64,000 nt of DNA from Candidatus Competibacteraceae bacterium (GTDB taxonomy: Bacteria > Bacteroidota > Bacteroidia > CAIKAF01). Shown here in pieces: positions 1 through 7,795 of this stretch. The DNA lies in contig JACSSC010000020.1 in NCBI GenBank assembly GCA_014879445.1, positions 48,655 to 112,654 on the forward strand, read 5' to 3'. The position numbers were made by a program, and so were the translations under genes. How positions within the stretch are numbered: the stretch's first letter is position 1; the number at the start of each line of letters is the position of its first letter. The notes below the pieces were generated by a model. It was not told where the DNA came from. It saw only the letters and a program-made list of their open reading frames with translations, and ran no database searches.

Positions 1-82
1 CCGACTTTCGTTCGAAAACAACATCCCATACACGTTCGCCGTTTTTTATCTGAATCATGTTCAATTTCTTTAATAAGGGCAT
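1..82 (-). CDS. 5' end of an unidentified gene, cut by the window edge
   Basis: Reading leftward from an ATG at 82 (or a second in-frame ATG at 58) there is an open frame without stops to the window edge, starting MPLLKKLNMIQIKNGERVWD. It would be divergent to dnaB. Only about 19-27 residues are visible, too few to recognise a family, and the frame could be open by chance. The position upstream of and divergent from dnaB, with about 175 bp between, is a plausible place for a gene start. Confidence 0.35.
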   Translation of the reverse strand, partial: MPLLKKLNMIQIKNGERVWDVVFERKS

Positions 83-242
83 AAATATACACAAATGTTA
101 ATTGAGAAGCAGAGCAATTGAGTGAAGATAAATCGTTCATAATCTGAAAAGACACTGGACAATCAAGAGAAATGTTGAAAACTATCCAAAGGACTTTACC
201 ATTTTTCGATAAATGAGAGATAAAACAAACGAACAAAAAAAG

Positions 243-250
243 TAAATTTG
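243..250 (+). promoter_or_regulatory. Bacteroidota -7 element (TAAATTTG) of dnaB
   Basis: TAAATTTG matches the phylum's TAnnTTTG -7 consensus exactly and ends 7 nt before the dnaB ATG. No convincing TTG -33 element lies about 20 nt upstream. If used, the transcript would have almost no leader. Confidence 0.4.
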
Positions 251-257
251 TAAAATT

Positions 258-1757
258 ATGGAACAAGGCAAAACATTCACCGACAAAACATTCAAACCAC
301 GCAAAAAAGCAACAGAACAACCGTTGGATTTTGGTAAAGTACCACCACAAGCCGTTGACCTTGAAGAAGCCGTATTAGGAGCCATCATGCTTGAAAAAAA
401 TGCTTTCACGCAGGTCAATGAAGTCCTAAAACCCGAGATATTTTACAAACCGGCTCACCGCATGATATACGAAGCCATTCAGCGCTTATTCATGAAGATG
501 GAGCCGATAGATATATTAACAGTAACCCAAGAATTGAAAGAAAAAGGCCAACTTGAAATTGTGGGAGGCCCGTATTTTATTGCGTCATTAACCAGTCGGG
601 TGGGTTCGGCAGCCAACATTGAAAGCCATTGTAAACTATTACAAGAAAAATTTATCAAACGAGAGCTAATCCGCATTTCTGGAGATGTAATTACTGAGGC
701 CTTTGAAGAAAGCACTGACGCATTTGATGTGTTAGACAAAGCCGAACAGGGCTTGTTTGATGTTTCGCAAGGCAATTTGAGTCGCACCAATGTTCGCATC
801 AGCGACCTATTGAAAGAAGCCATTTCAAACATGGAAAATGCCGCTAAAAATGACTCAAAAAGCGTCGGCGTACCATCCGGATTTCACGAGCTTGATAAAA
901 CAACATCCGGCTGGCAACCATCCAACCTTATAGTTGTAGCCGCTAGGCCAGGCATGGGTAAAACAGCATTTGCCCTTTCATTAGCACGTAATGCTGCCAT
1001 TGATTTTAAAAAACCTGTGGCCATTTTCTCGCTGGAGATGGATGCCATTGAATTGGTTAATCGTTTAATCTCATCAGAAGCAACCATTGATTCTTCTAAA
1101 ATAAAATCAGGCCAACTGACAAACGAAGAATGGGACTTGCTTCATGCCAATCTTTCTAAATTAGCCGAAGCCCCTATCTTCATCAATGATACACCGGCAT
1201 TGTCAATATCTGATTTCAGAGCCATTGCCCGACGCCTACACCAACATAACCGCATCGAACTGATTGTAATTGACTACTTGCAGCTCATGCGTGGTAGCGT
1301 TGATACCAGAGGACTTCGAGAACAAGAGATTAGTTTTATTTCACGTTCGCTCAAGGCCGTTGCAAAAGAATTGAAAATTCCTATCATTGCATTATCGCAG
1401 CTGAGCCGAAAAGTAGAAGAACGAGGTGGTGATAAAAAACCACTACTTAGCGACCTTAGAGAATCAGGGGCCATTGAGCAAGATGCCGATATGGTTTGCT
1501 TTATCTATCGCCCCGATTACTATGAGATAAACCACGACGAAGAAGGTAATTCACTCAAAGGAATAGCACAAATATTAATCGCTAAAAACCGACATGGAAG
1601 AACAACCGATGTGAATTTGGGATTTGTACACTCACTAACAAAATTTGTGAATATCGAAGATCTACAGTTTCATCAAGAAAAAACTTTCAAACAGCCCTCT
1701 TCACGTATCGTAAAATCTAAAAATTGGGATAATGCTTTTGAAGATACACCATTTTAA
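258..1757 (+). CDS. dnaB: Replicative DNA helicase DnaB
   Basis: DnaB is the hexameric 5'-3' helicase that unwinds the replication fork and recruits primase. The 499-residue protein has the full family layout: an N-terminal helical primase-interacting domain (about 30-130) and a RecA-like domain with Walker A ARPGMGKTAFA near residue 229, Walker B-type DYLQLM, and the conserved C-terminal block SDLRESGAIEQDADMV. The ATG at 258 is needed to retain the N-terminal domain because the next in-frame Met lies within it. The gene is 5 bp upstream of the next, co-directional gene, so the two are probably cotranscribed. No intein or truncation is apparent. Confidence 0.98.
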   Translation: MEQGKTFTDKTFKPRKKATEQPLDFGKVPPQAVDLEEAVLGAIMLEKNAFTQVNEVLKPEIFYKPAHRMIYEAIQRLFMKMEPIDILTVTQELKEKGQLEIVGGPYFIASLTSRVGSAANIESHCKLLQEKFIKRELIRISGDVITEAFEESTDAFDVLDKAEQGLFDVSQGNLSRTNVRISDLLKEAISNMENAAKNDSKSVGVPSGFHELDKTTSGWQPSNLIVVAARPGMGKTAFALSLARNAAIDFKKPVAIFSLEMDAIELVNRLISSEATIDSSKIKSGQLTNEEWDLLHANLSKLAEAPIFINDTPALSISDFRAIARRLHQHNRIELIVIDYLQLMRGSVDTRGLREQEISFISRSLKAVAKELKIPIIALSQLSRKVEERGGDKKPLLSDLRESGAIEQDADMVCFIYRPDYYEINHDEEGNSLKGIAQILIAKNRHGRTTDVNLGFVHSLTKFVNIEDLQFHQEKTFKQPSSRIVKSKNWDNAFEDTPF

Positions 1758-1762
1758 GCATC

Positions 1763-3064
1763 ATGTCGTTATTAGTTGATATACAACAATCATTTATGCG
1801 CTTCTTTATTCGGGTTATTCTTTTTATTTCATTATTTACAGCTTTTAAATCGGCTCTGCACGCCACTTACATCTTCATTCCAATGGATCAAACCCAATCC
1901 AACCATCTTAAAGCATACGGTATTGCATATTGGATATTGGGGTTTGAAGTTGACACATACTGGATGGTAAATTACCGTGGGGGCTCATTCATGTTTAAAC
2001 ATACCAAAGAGTTTGAAACAGAATGCATATTACGTGGCGTAAGCCACCAACTGATTACCGACGCACAGTCGTCAGCGTTGATTGCAGAAGTTAGCGACCC
2101 CAATGCCAATATGGATGCCGTGAAATTAGAGAAAGCCCCACGAATTGCCGTATATTCACCTCCCGGCACTCAGCCATGGGATGATGCCGTAACATTGGTA
2201 TTGACCTATGCCGAAATTCCTTATGATGTAATCTATGACGAAGAAGTAATAATTGGAAAACTCCCGATATACGACTGGTTGCATCTGCACCATGAAGATT
2301 TCACAGGCCAATATGGTAAGTTTTGGGCATCCTATCGCAATGCAGATTGGTACATCGAGCAAGTGCGCTCATCCGAAGCTATGGCTCGAAAATTAGGATA
2401 CAACAAAGTATCTCAACTCAAACTTCAAGTTGCCCTCAAAATACGTGATTTTGTATCAGGTGGCGGATACCTCTTTGCCATGTGTTCAGCAACCGACACA
2501 TACGATATTGCATTGGCAGCACAGGGAATAGATATTTGTGATGCTGTATTTGATGGCGATGCCATGGACCCTAATGCTCAACAAAAACTAGATTTTAGCC
2601 GCACTTTTGCATTCAACAATTTTACACTGAGCAGAAATCCATACGAGTACGAATATTCGAATATAGACAACACCAATCTTCGTAATCTGCCCAAAAACTT
2701 AGATTATTTTACACTGTTTGAATTTTCAGCCAAATCCGATATCATCCCTACCCTGCTCACTCAAAATCACGAGAACATCATCAAGGGTTTCATGGGGCAA
2801 ACAACCGCATTCAATAAAAATACCATTAAAAAAAACGTGATTATCATGGGTGAAAATCAGGCAGCAAACGAAGCCAGATACATACATGGTGAATATGGAA
2901 AAGGATTTTGGACATTTTATGGCGGGCACGACCCCGAGGACTATCAACACATGGTAGGCGATCCGCCCACAGAGTTGGCACTACATCCCAATTCAGCCGG
3001 TTATCGGCTTATACTCAACAACATTTTGTTTCCTGCAGCCAAAAAGAAAAAACAAAAAACGTAG
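1763..3064 (+). CDS. Secreted protein of the Bacteroidota family mislabelled 'asparagine synthetase B'
   Basis: A 433-residue protein of unknown function. A hydrophobic stretch near the start (FFIRVILFISLFTAF) looks like a signal peptide or anchor; an in-frame ATG at 1796 would place the signal more typically and is a good alternative start. The middle has a class I glutamine amidotransferase/ThuA-like flavour: IAVYSPPGTQPWDDAV, a GGGYLFAMCSATDT segment where a nucleophile Cys would sit, and a HGEYGKGFWTFYGGHDPED segment near the C-terminus. In related genomes such proteins are often labelled asparagine synthetase B, but I see no N-terminal catalytic Cys and no ATP-pyrophosphatase SGGxDS motif, so that name should not be trusted. 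It follows dnaB by 5 bp. Family resemblance is from memory. Confidence 0.75.
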   Translation: MSLLVDIQQSFMRFFIRVILFISLFTAFKSALHATYIFIPMDQTQSNHLKAYGIAYWILGFEVDTYWMVNYRGGSFMFKHTKEFETECILRGVSHQLITDAQSSALIAEVSDPNANMDAVKLEKAPRIAVYSPPGTQPWDDAVTLVLTYAEIPYDVIYDEEVIIGKLPIYDWLHLHHEDFTGQYGKFWASYRNADWYIEQVRSSEAMARKLGYNKVSQLKLQVALKIRDFVSGGGYLFAMCSATDTYDIALAAQGIDICDAVFDGDAMDPNAQQKLDFSRTFAFNNFTLSRNPYEYEYSNIDNTNLRNLPKNLDYFTLFEFSAKSDIIPTLLTQNHENIIKGFMGQTTAFNKNTIKKNVIIMGENQAANEARYIHGEYGKGFWTFYGGHDPEDYQHMVGDPPTELALHPNSAGYRLILNNILFPAAKKKKQKT

Positions 3065-3070
3065 AAAAAA

Positions 3071-3796
3071 TCAAGAGAAAAATGACGCCAACCTGCGTTT
3101 TAGATACAATAATCCAATTTTACCGGGAGCACGATAACGGCCAACTTTTTGCATTTCATCTTCTTGCAAACCATCAACACGCTGCATCAGTAATGAATTT
3201 TGCACATAGCAAATAATCTTATACCCATTATCCAGCAAATACGGAATGGCTGTTTTGCCTTTACCCTGCCAATTTCCGGAACGATCTTTCCATACATCAT
3301 CAAAACATACAAAACCACCCGAAATCACTTTATCTACAATAGATTTAGAAGCTTTTAGGTGCATATCATAAGCGGCTTGATTACTCAATTCTGCATTTCG
3401 AATTTTATATGAATTGATCGTAGATTCCTTATGAGGCCAATCTGTTACTAAATCAAAAGCATCAAGATAGCATATCGCAATAGAATCACCATTGTATCCA
3501 TCAAGAAAAACTTCACCTAATGCATGATGAGCTTCAAAAGCAGGATTAACACGATGTACAATTTCGGCAGCACCACTAGCATTATCAGCATCCGCATCAA
3601 CCGTTATAAAATGCATTTTTAATTCCTGTGCATAAACTGAAAGACGCGATGTTGAACCCGTACCACGCTGAGATCCCACTTCAATAAAAGCTATTTTATT
3701 CTTTTGACTGACAAAACTGTCGATATACGGTCGGTTCAATAAAATCATCTCATCTCCATGAATCATTGACTTGGGTGCGATTATCACTTCATCCAT
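3071..3796 (-). CDS. Methyltransferase-like protein of the surface-sugar cluster
   Basis: A 241-residue protein with a probable Rossmann-type SAM-binding motif I (FIEVGSQRGTGSTS, near residue 37) followed by an acidic strand end (TVDADADN), as in class I methyltransferases of the Methyltransf_24 type. Further on, GGFVCFDDVWKDRSGNWQGKG resembles the loop carrying an acidic metal or substrate site in such enzymes. The substrate is unknown. Its ATG overlaps the stop of the 2-hydroxyacid dehydrogenase gene by one base (TAATG), so the two are translationally coupled; it is the last gene of the minus-strand cluster and ends 7 bp from the convergent gene. Function is inferred from fold motifs only. 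Confidence 0.6.
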   Translation of the reverse strand: MDEVIIAPKSMIHGDEMILLNRPYIDSFVSQKNKIAFIEVGSQRGTGSTSRLSVYAQELKMHFITVDADADNASGAAEIVHRVNPAFEAHHALGEVFLDGYNGDSIAICYLDAFDLVTDWPHKESTINSYKIRNAELSNQAAYDMHLKASKSIVDKVISGGFVCFDDVWKDRSGNWQGKGKTAIPYLLDNGYKIICYVQNSLLMQRVDGLQEDEMQKVGRYRAPGKIGLLYLKRRLASFFS

Positions 3797-4725
3797 TATA
3801 TGCTAAGATTATTAATTAAATTTTCAACTGCCATGATCCCTTGCCTTTCTACGCTTTCAAAGGTTCTTGAACCAATATGTGGCGTAATAAATACTTGATT
3901 AAACTTATATAAGGGATGATGAATAGGCATGGGTTCCTGATCTAAAACATCCGTAAGATAAGCCATTTTGGTATTGGCCTCTAACCGCTCAATCAGTGCG
4001 CTTTGGTCAATCAATTCACCACGTGCCGTATTAACGATAATCACCTCTTCTTTCATGTAAAAAAAACGCTTTGCATCAATTATATGACGGGTTGATTCAT
4101 CAAGATTCAAATGAAGAGATAAAATATCACACAATGGGATCATCTCATCGGGTGAAGTATGAAAAACAATACCATGTGATTGAATAAAATCATAGTCAGG
4201 ACGAGCATCAAAAGCATGAACATGCATACCAAAAGCAAGTGATCTAAGTGCTACTTCTTTACCAATTTTGCCAAGGCCAATAATCCCAATTGTTTTCCCA
4301 CGTATTTCAATACCCGTTTTACGTAACCATTCTCCATTTCTTGTATGCTGAACGGCGTAAGGAATTTGTTTGCAGTACGACAATAATAATGCAAATACAT
4401 GTTCGGCAACGGTAGTATGATTCACCCCGATACAATTAGTAACTAAAATACCCAAATCCTTTGCTGCTTTTAAATCTATCTTGTCTAACCCAATACCATA
4501 TTTAGATAATACGCGGAGCTTCCCATTTTTACCGGCATTTAGCACCTCCGCACTATACTCATCATCTCCGCAAATCACGCCATCATACTGATGAATAATT
4601 GGCAACAACACATCTGCCTTCACAGGCCCGCGAATCATGTCAATTTCAAAACCCTTGCTATTCAAAAGGTAATGATGTTTGCCAGGTGTATCCTGAAAAG
4701 AAGTAGATGTAAGTAAAATCTTCAT
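3796..4725 (-). CDS. D-isomer-specific 2-hydroxyacid dehydrogenase (SerA-like)
   Basis: NAD(P)-dependent oxidoreductase interconverting a 2-hydroxy acid and a 2-keto acid; phosphoglycerate dehydrogenase is the nearest well-known relative. The 309 residues contain the nucleotide-binding GIIGLGKIGKEVA (about 145-158), the catalytic Arg in VNTARGELID, the Glu in DQEPMP and the His in ITPHIGSRT. It is short and lacks the C-terminal ACT regulatory domain of classical SerA, so it may act on a cluster-specific substrate rather than in serine synthesis. It starts a two-gene unit separated from the HAD gene by about 110 bp that carries its own TAnnTTTG element. Substrate is unknown. Confidence 0.88.
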   Translation of the reverse strand: MKILLTSTSFQDTPGKHHYLLNSKGFEIDMIRGPVKADVLLPIIHQYDGVICGDDEYSAEVLNAGKNGKLRVLSKYGIGLDKIDLKAAKDLGILVTNCIGVNHTTVAEHVFALLLSYCKQIPYAVQHTRNGEWLRKTGIEIRGKTIGIIGLGKIGKEVALRSLAFGMHVHAFDARPDYDFIQSHGIVFHTSPDEMIPLCDILSLHLNLDESTRHIIDAKRFFYMKEEVIIVNTARGELIDQSALIERLEANTKMAYLTDVLDQEPMPIHHPLYKFNQVFITPHIGSRTFESVERQGIMAVENLINNLSI

Positions 4726-4732
4726 AGAAACA

Positions 4733-4740
4733 CAAAATTA
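4733..4740 (-). promoter_or_regulatory. Candidate -7 element (TAATTTTG) of the 2-hydroxyacid dehydrogenase gene
   Basis: On the minus strand TAATTTTG fits TAnnTTTG and ends 7 nt before the ATG at 4725. It lies in the only sizeable gap inside the cluster, suggesting an internal promoter for the last two genes. No clear -33 TTG was found. Confidence 0.35.
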
Positions 4741-4834
4741 CGTTTTCTATTGAAATTATTTAATATCATATCGTTCCATGCATATTTATGTTAAAGGATA
4801 TCACATCATTCTTTATTAGAAATTCGAGTTATAT

Positions 4835-5479
4835 TTAAATACGGAGTAGCAATTCTTGAAAATGAATAAAATTACGTATCCTCATGATGTTGTATGATGC
4901 AAACAAATTCTCATTATCCAAATGCTCTCTCAATACAAATTGAACCTGATTTTGAATAGCTGCTTCGTAGTCAGCTAATGCATCACCAACGAAAACAGAT
5001 TGGCTTGAATTAAGTTGTTCTTCACGTATAATTTTTTCTACCCAGTAAGATTTTTTCTCGGGACTACCATAACATGATACGAAATATTTCTCAAGCTGTA
5101 ACGCTTTCACTATTTCGCGAATCTCATTTGTTGGAGTTCCTGTTATTATCCACATACGATATTTTGTATGATTTGCATCCAAAAAATCTCGAATGCCGGC
5201 TACTTCAGTGGCATTAACAACCCCTGAAAACACGCGTTGAGAGAACTCATTGGCCAATTCGTATATTTTGCTCTCATCAGTAGGAATGCCCAACCAGTTT
5301 TCATGGTACAATTTGAACTTTTCAAATCGTGACACCCCGCCATTTTCTATGTGATGTTGCCTAACACGTTCAGCGATTTCTATTCCATACGGCAAATACA
5401 TATCATAAAAAGCTTGGGTCTTTACCTCTAATGAATCAAGAATAACACCATCAAAATCAAAAAAAATGGATGTAATCAT
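4835..5479 (-). CDS. HAD-superfamily hydrolase (probable phosphatase)
   Basis: A 214-residue haloacid-dehalogenase-type phosphohydrolase. Motif I is FFDFDGVILDS at residues 6-16 with both catalytic Asp, motif II is IITGTP (Thr), the motif III Lys is in PEKKSYWVEK and motif IV is FVGDALADYEAA. The segment between motifs I and II fits a helical C1 cap as in phosphoglycolate phosphatase-like enzymes. It follows the cyclase-family gene by 6 bp and belongs to the same transcript. In 3-deoxy-2-ulosonic acid pathways an HAD enzyme (KdsC or equivalent) removes the phosphate left by the aldol step; an analogous role is inference. Confidence 0.88.
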   Translation of the reverse strand: MITSIFFDFDGVILDSLEVKTQAFYDMYLPYGIEIAERVRQHHIENGGVSRFEKFKLYHENWLGIPTDESKIYELANEFSQRVFSGVVNATEVAGIRDFLDANHTKYRMWIITGTPTNEIREIVKALQLEKYFVSCYGSPEKKSYWVEKIIREEQLNSSQSVFVGDALADYEAAIQNQVQFVLREHLDNENLFASYNIMRIRNFIHFQELLLRI

Positions 5480-5485
5480 CGTGTA

Positions 5486-6163
5486 TTATTTTTCATAAGT
5501 AGCCCAAACAGTAACCGGTGCTCCCTCAGATTGCACAACTCGCAGAGGAGACACAATCACTTTTTGCAATTGCCTATCAGACGAAAGCATTGAGAGGTTC
5601 ATATCTTCAATCAATAAAAGTTGGTGTGTTCCTAAAAATTCACGATGGGCTTCTCGCCCTATCTCTCTTTGTTGATATGAAGTTAAAGAAATCAGATCAA
5701 AACCTACTGCCCTTAATTGCGGAAATCTTTCTTTAAGAAAATTCGCAGATGAGGGTGCAAATCCCCAATTGTTTTTCCAATACAACGCTTCACTGCGTTT
5801 ATAACAAAAACCTGTTTTGAATAAAATCAATTGTATGTCTGTTGATACTTCAAGTAATACATCACGCAGGTGATGAGGCGCAATCAGATAATTGTCAGGA
5901 GTAATATGAGAAATATCAACCCAATGCACCCTTTCAAAAACAAAATCATCAGCAGCATAATCGCTACCACTCTTGCCATTGGATAAAAAATGAAGAGGGA
6001 AATCAATATGCGTTGCTGTATGAGATGATAATTTAATTAGCGAATGATTACTGCTATTACCCTGGCTAATTTTGTTTGCATACATAATTTCAACTCCAGG
6101 ATTACCACCGTAATTTGACAATTCTGGAGACAGCTCATATGACAAAAAAAACCATTTACCCAT
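5486..6163 (-). CDS. Cyclase-family (kynurenine formamidase-like) metal-dependent hydrolase
   Basis: Member of the cyclase family (Pfam Cyclase, PF04199) to which KynB belongs; these are metal-dependent hydrolases that open amides, lactones or imides. The signature HTATHIDFPLHF (near residue 60) supplies the metal-binding His and Asp residues in the usual HxxTHxDxPxHF arrangement. I place the start at 6163 (MGKWFFLSYELSP), not at the ORF-track start 6199, because this start overlaps the preceding gene's stop in an ATGGGTAA junction, matching the other couplings in the cluster; the extra 12 residues would lie inside the upstream gene. No tryptophan catabolism genes are nearby, so a role in the surface-component pathway is more likely than kynurenine metabolism. 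Substrate unknown. Confidence 0.82.
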   Translation of the reverse strand: MGKWFFLSYELSPELSNYGGNPGVEIMYANKISQGNSSNHSLIKLSSHTATHIDFPLHFLSNGKSGSDYAADDFVFERVHWVDISHITPDNYLIAPHHLRDVLLEVSTDIQLILFKTGFCYKRSEALYWKNNWGFAPSSANFLKERFPQLRAVGFDLISLTSYQQREIGREAHREFLGTHQLLLIEDMNLSMLSSDRQLQKVIVSPLRVVQSEGAPVTVWATYEK

Positions 6164-7031
6164 TATCTTGAGAATGCTGAATGGTGTGAATACAAGCAAG
6201 AATTCCTTGCCCCATGTCTATGTATGGGTTTGCAGCCAGCTTGCGACTTGATTCTGGCTGCCAGGCATAAGGCGTTTGTTTATAGTGATGATGATAACCA
6301 TCTTTTTTTAAGTGTATAGATATTTGCCCACCTAAAATCTCATTAATCATTTGAAACAATTCCAACCTACGCATACGTTCTACACCTGTAAGCATAAGGT
6401 TTTCGTTGAGGTAATCACCATTTTCTATCACATCTACCGAAAGACGAGCAGCATCAGCAGCATGAATATATTCACGAATTTCTTCTCCATCACCGCTATG
6501 AAATATCTTTCCATTTTGCAAAGCTTCTTTCACAACATGAAAAATATAATTATTTTCAAAATCTCGATCGCTATATACTGATCCATATCGAAGAATTGTA
6601 TAGTTTAGTCCATAGCGTTTATGAAACTCTCTAACATTTTTCTCAGAAGTTAGTTTGCTGATTCCATAAAAAGAACCTTTATCGTTAAGAGCATAAGCGC
6701 TACTTGCATATACAAAATGTTTGATTTTCTTTTTACGACATGCTTCCAAAACATGTAAGTTCCCGATAACATTTAGAGAAAAAGTATCAACAGGAAAATC
6801 AACCGCTTTATCTAAATTAGCAAACCCTGCCAAATTATAAACAACATCTGTGTCCGTGCCGATAGCATCTTCAACTTCCTGTTGATTAAGTATAGAGCAA
6901 GAAATAAATTCTGCATCAACTATAGGCGAAACAAGATCAGCTACTGTAACATGATAGTTTCTATACAATAACTCCTGAACGAGATATGAACCCAAAAATC
7001 CGGCACCTCCAAATACTACAACTTTTTTCAT
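6156..7031 (-). CDS. NAD-dependent epimerase/dehydratase (extended SDR)
   Basis: Nucleotide-sugar-type extended short-chain dehydrogenase of 291 residues. N-terminal GGAGFLGSYLVQELL gives the GxxGxxG NAD-binding fingerprint, and YASSAYALNDKG followed by FYGISKL supplies the Ser and the catalytic YxxxK. Extended SDRs of this kind act on UDP-, GDP-, dTDP- or CDP-linked sugars; the specific sugar cannot be read from sequence. It overlaps the aldolase gene by 4 bp (ATGA) upstream and the cyclase-family gene by 8 bp downstream, so it is certainly part of the same operon. It probably shapes the sugar used or made by this cluster. Confidence 0.9.
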   Translation of the reverse strand: MKKVVVFGGAGFLGSYLVQELLYRNYHVTVADLVSPIVDAEFISCSILNQQEVEDAIGTDTDVVYNLAGFANLDKAVDFPVDTFSLNVIGNLHVLEACRKKKIKHFVYASSAYALNDKGSFYGISKLTSEKNVREFHKRYGLNYTILRYGSVYSDRDFENNYIFHVVKEALQNGKIFHSGDGEEIREYIHAADAARLSVDVIENGDYLNENLMLTGVERMRRLELFQMINEILGGQISIHLKKDGYHHHYKQTPYAWQPESSRKLAANPYIDMGQGILACIHTIQHSQDNG

Positions 7032-7795
7032 AATAAAGATGATTTGAGTTTTTCCATTTCCGTTCTTACTTTATCCCCAAGAAAGAAGAAATCCAAACTA
7101 AAAGCCAAAAACGTATAACCTGTATTCACCTTATCAGCAAGAAGCTGATAATCGGGTTGAATAACATGAAATCCGAGTGGTTTTTTACAAGATATACAGG
7201 TCTGCTCCACATGTTTGATAGCGGCTTTAACATCATCGCGATGATATTCACCAGGAAAACCCATGGAACCAGAAAGATCGTAAGGCCCAATGATGATACC
7301 GTCAATACCATCTACCTGCAATATCTCTTCAATATTATTGGCTGCATCAATATGTTCTATTTGGGCAATGACAACAGATTCTTGCTGCAACCATTCCTTA
7401 TACGTGTCAAATCCAATCCCATATTGTTGGGCACGTGCAAGCCCCACACCGCGTTTACCCAATGGAGGATATTTTACAAAACTAACTGCTTGTTCTGCAT
7501 CACTTGCTGAATTTACCATAGGCACAATTACACCATCAGCGCCGGCATCCATGACACGCTTAATGATAACCTCTTCATTTTTGCTCACCCTAACCAAAGC
7601 AGAAACACCATTGTTTTTGATATGAGCTATCATCTGTTGGGCTTGGCTCAATTCAATAACTGAATGTTCAAGATCTAAAGTTAGCCAATCAAAACCACCC
7701 GTACACATAATTTCCACAATGGATTGATGCCCAATCGTAATCCATGAACCAACAATCAATTCATTTTTAAGAAGCTTTGTTTTAAGATTTGTCAT
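7028..7795 (-). CDS. HpcH/HpaI-family class II pyruvate aldolase
   Basis: A 255-residue metal-dependent aldolase of the HpcH/HpaI (2-dehydro-3-deoxyglucarate aldolase-like) family, which cleaves or forms bonds between pyruvate-type enolates and aldehydes. Family features visible: FDWLTLDLEH near the N-terminus, ADGVIVPMV in the middle, the metal-binding Glu in IAQIEHID (near residue 147) and Asp in IIIGPYDLSGSMG (near 173), and an Arg after the N-terminal segment in SALVRVS. It overlaps its neighbours by 4 and 14 bp. Its occurrence between a CMP-sugar-type cytidylyltransferase and a sugar epimerase is unusual for a catabolic aldolase and suggests a biosynthetic job, for example building a 3-deoxy-2-keto acid. 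That role is inference. Confidence 0.88.
   Translation of the reverse strand: MTNLKTKLLKNELIVGSWITIGHQSIVEIMCTGGFDWLTLDLEHSVIELSQAQQMIAHIKNNGVSALVRVSKNEEVIIKRVMDAGADGVIVPMVNSASDAEQAVSFVKYPPLGKRGVGLARAQQYGIGFDTYKEWLQQESVVIAQIEHIDAANNIEEILQVDGIDGIIIGPYDLSGSMGFPGEYHRDDVKAAIKHVEQTCISCKKPLGFHVIQPDYQLLADKVNTGYTFLAFSLDFFFLGDKVRTEMEKLKSSLL

Noticed and set aside
182-418. 78-residue minus-strand ORF over the dnaB start
   Set aside because: Antisense shadow of the conserved dnaB N-terminus; no family features.
1763-3064. Asparagine synthetase B as the product name
   Set aside because: No catalytic N-terminal Cys and no ATP-pyrophosphatase motif; has a signal-like segment. The name is an annotation carry-over in this family.
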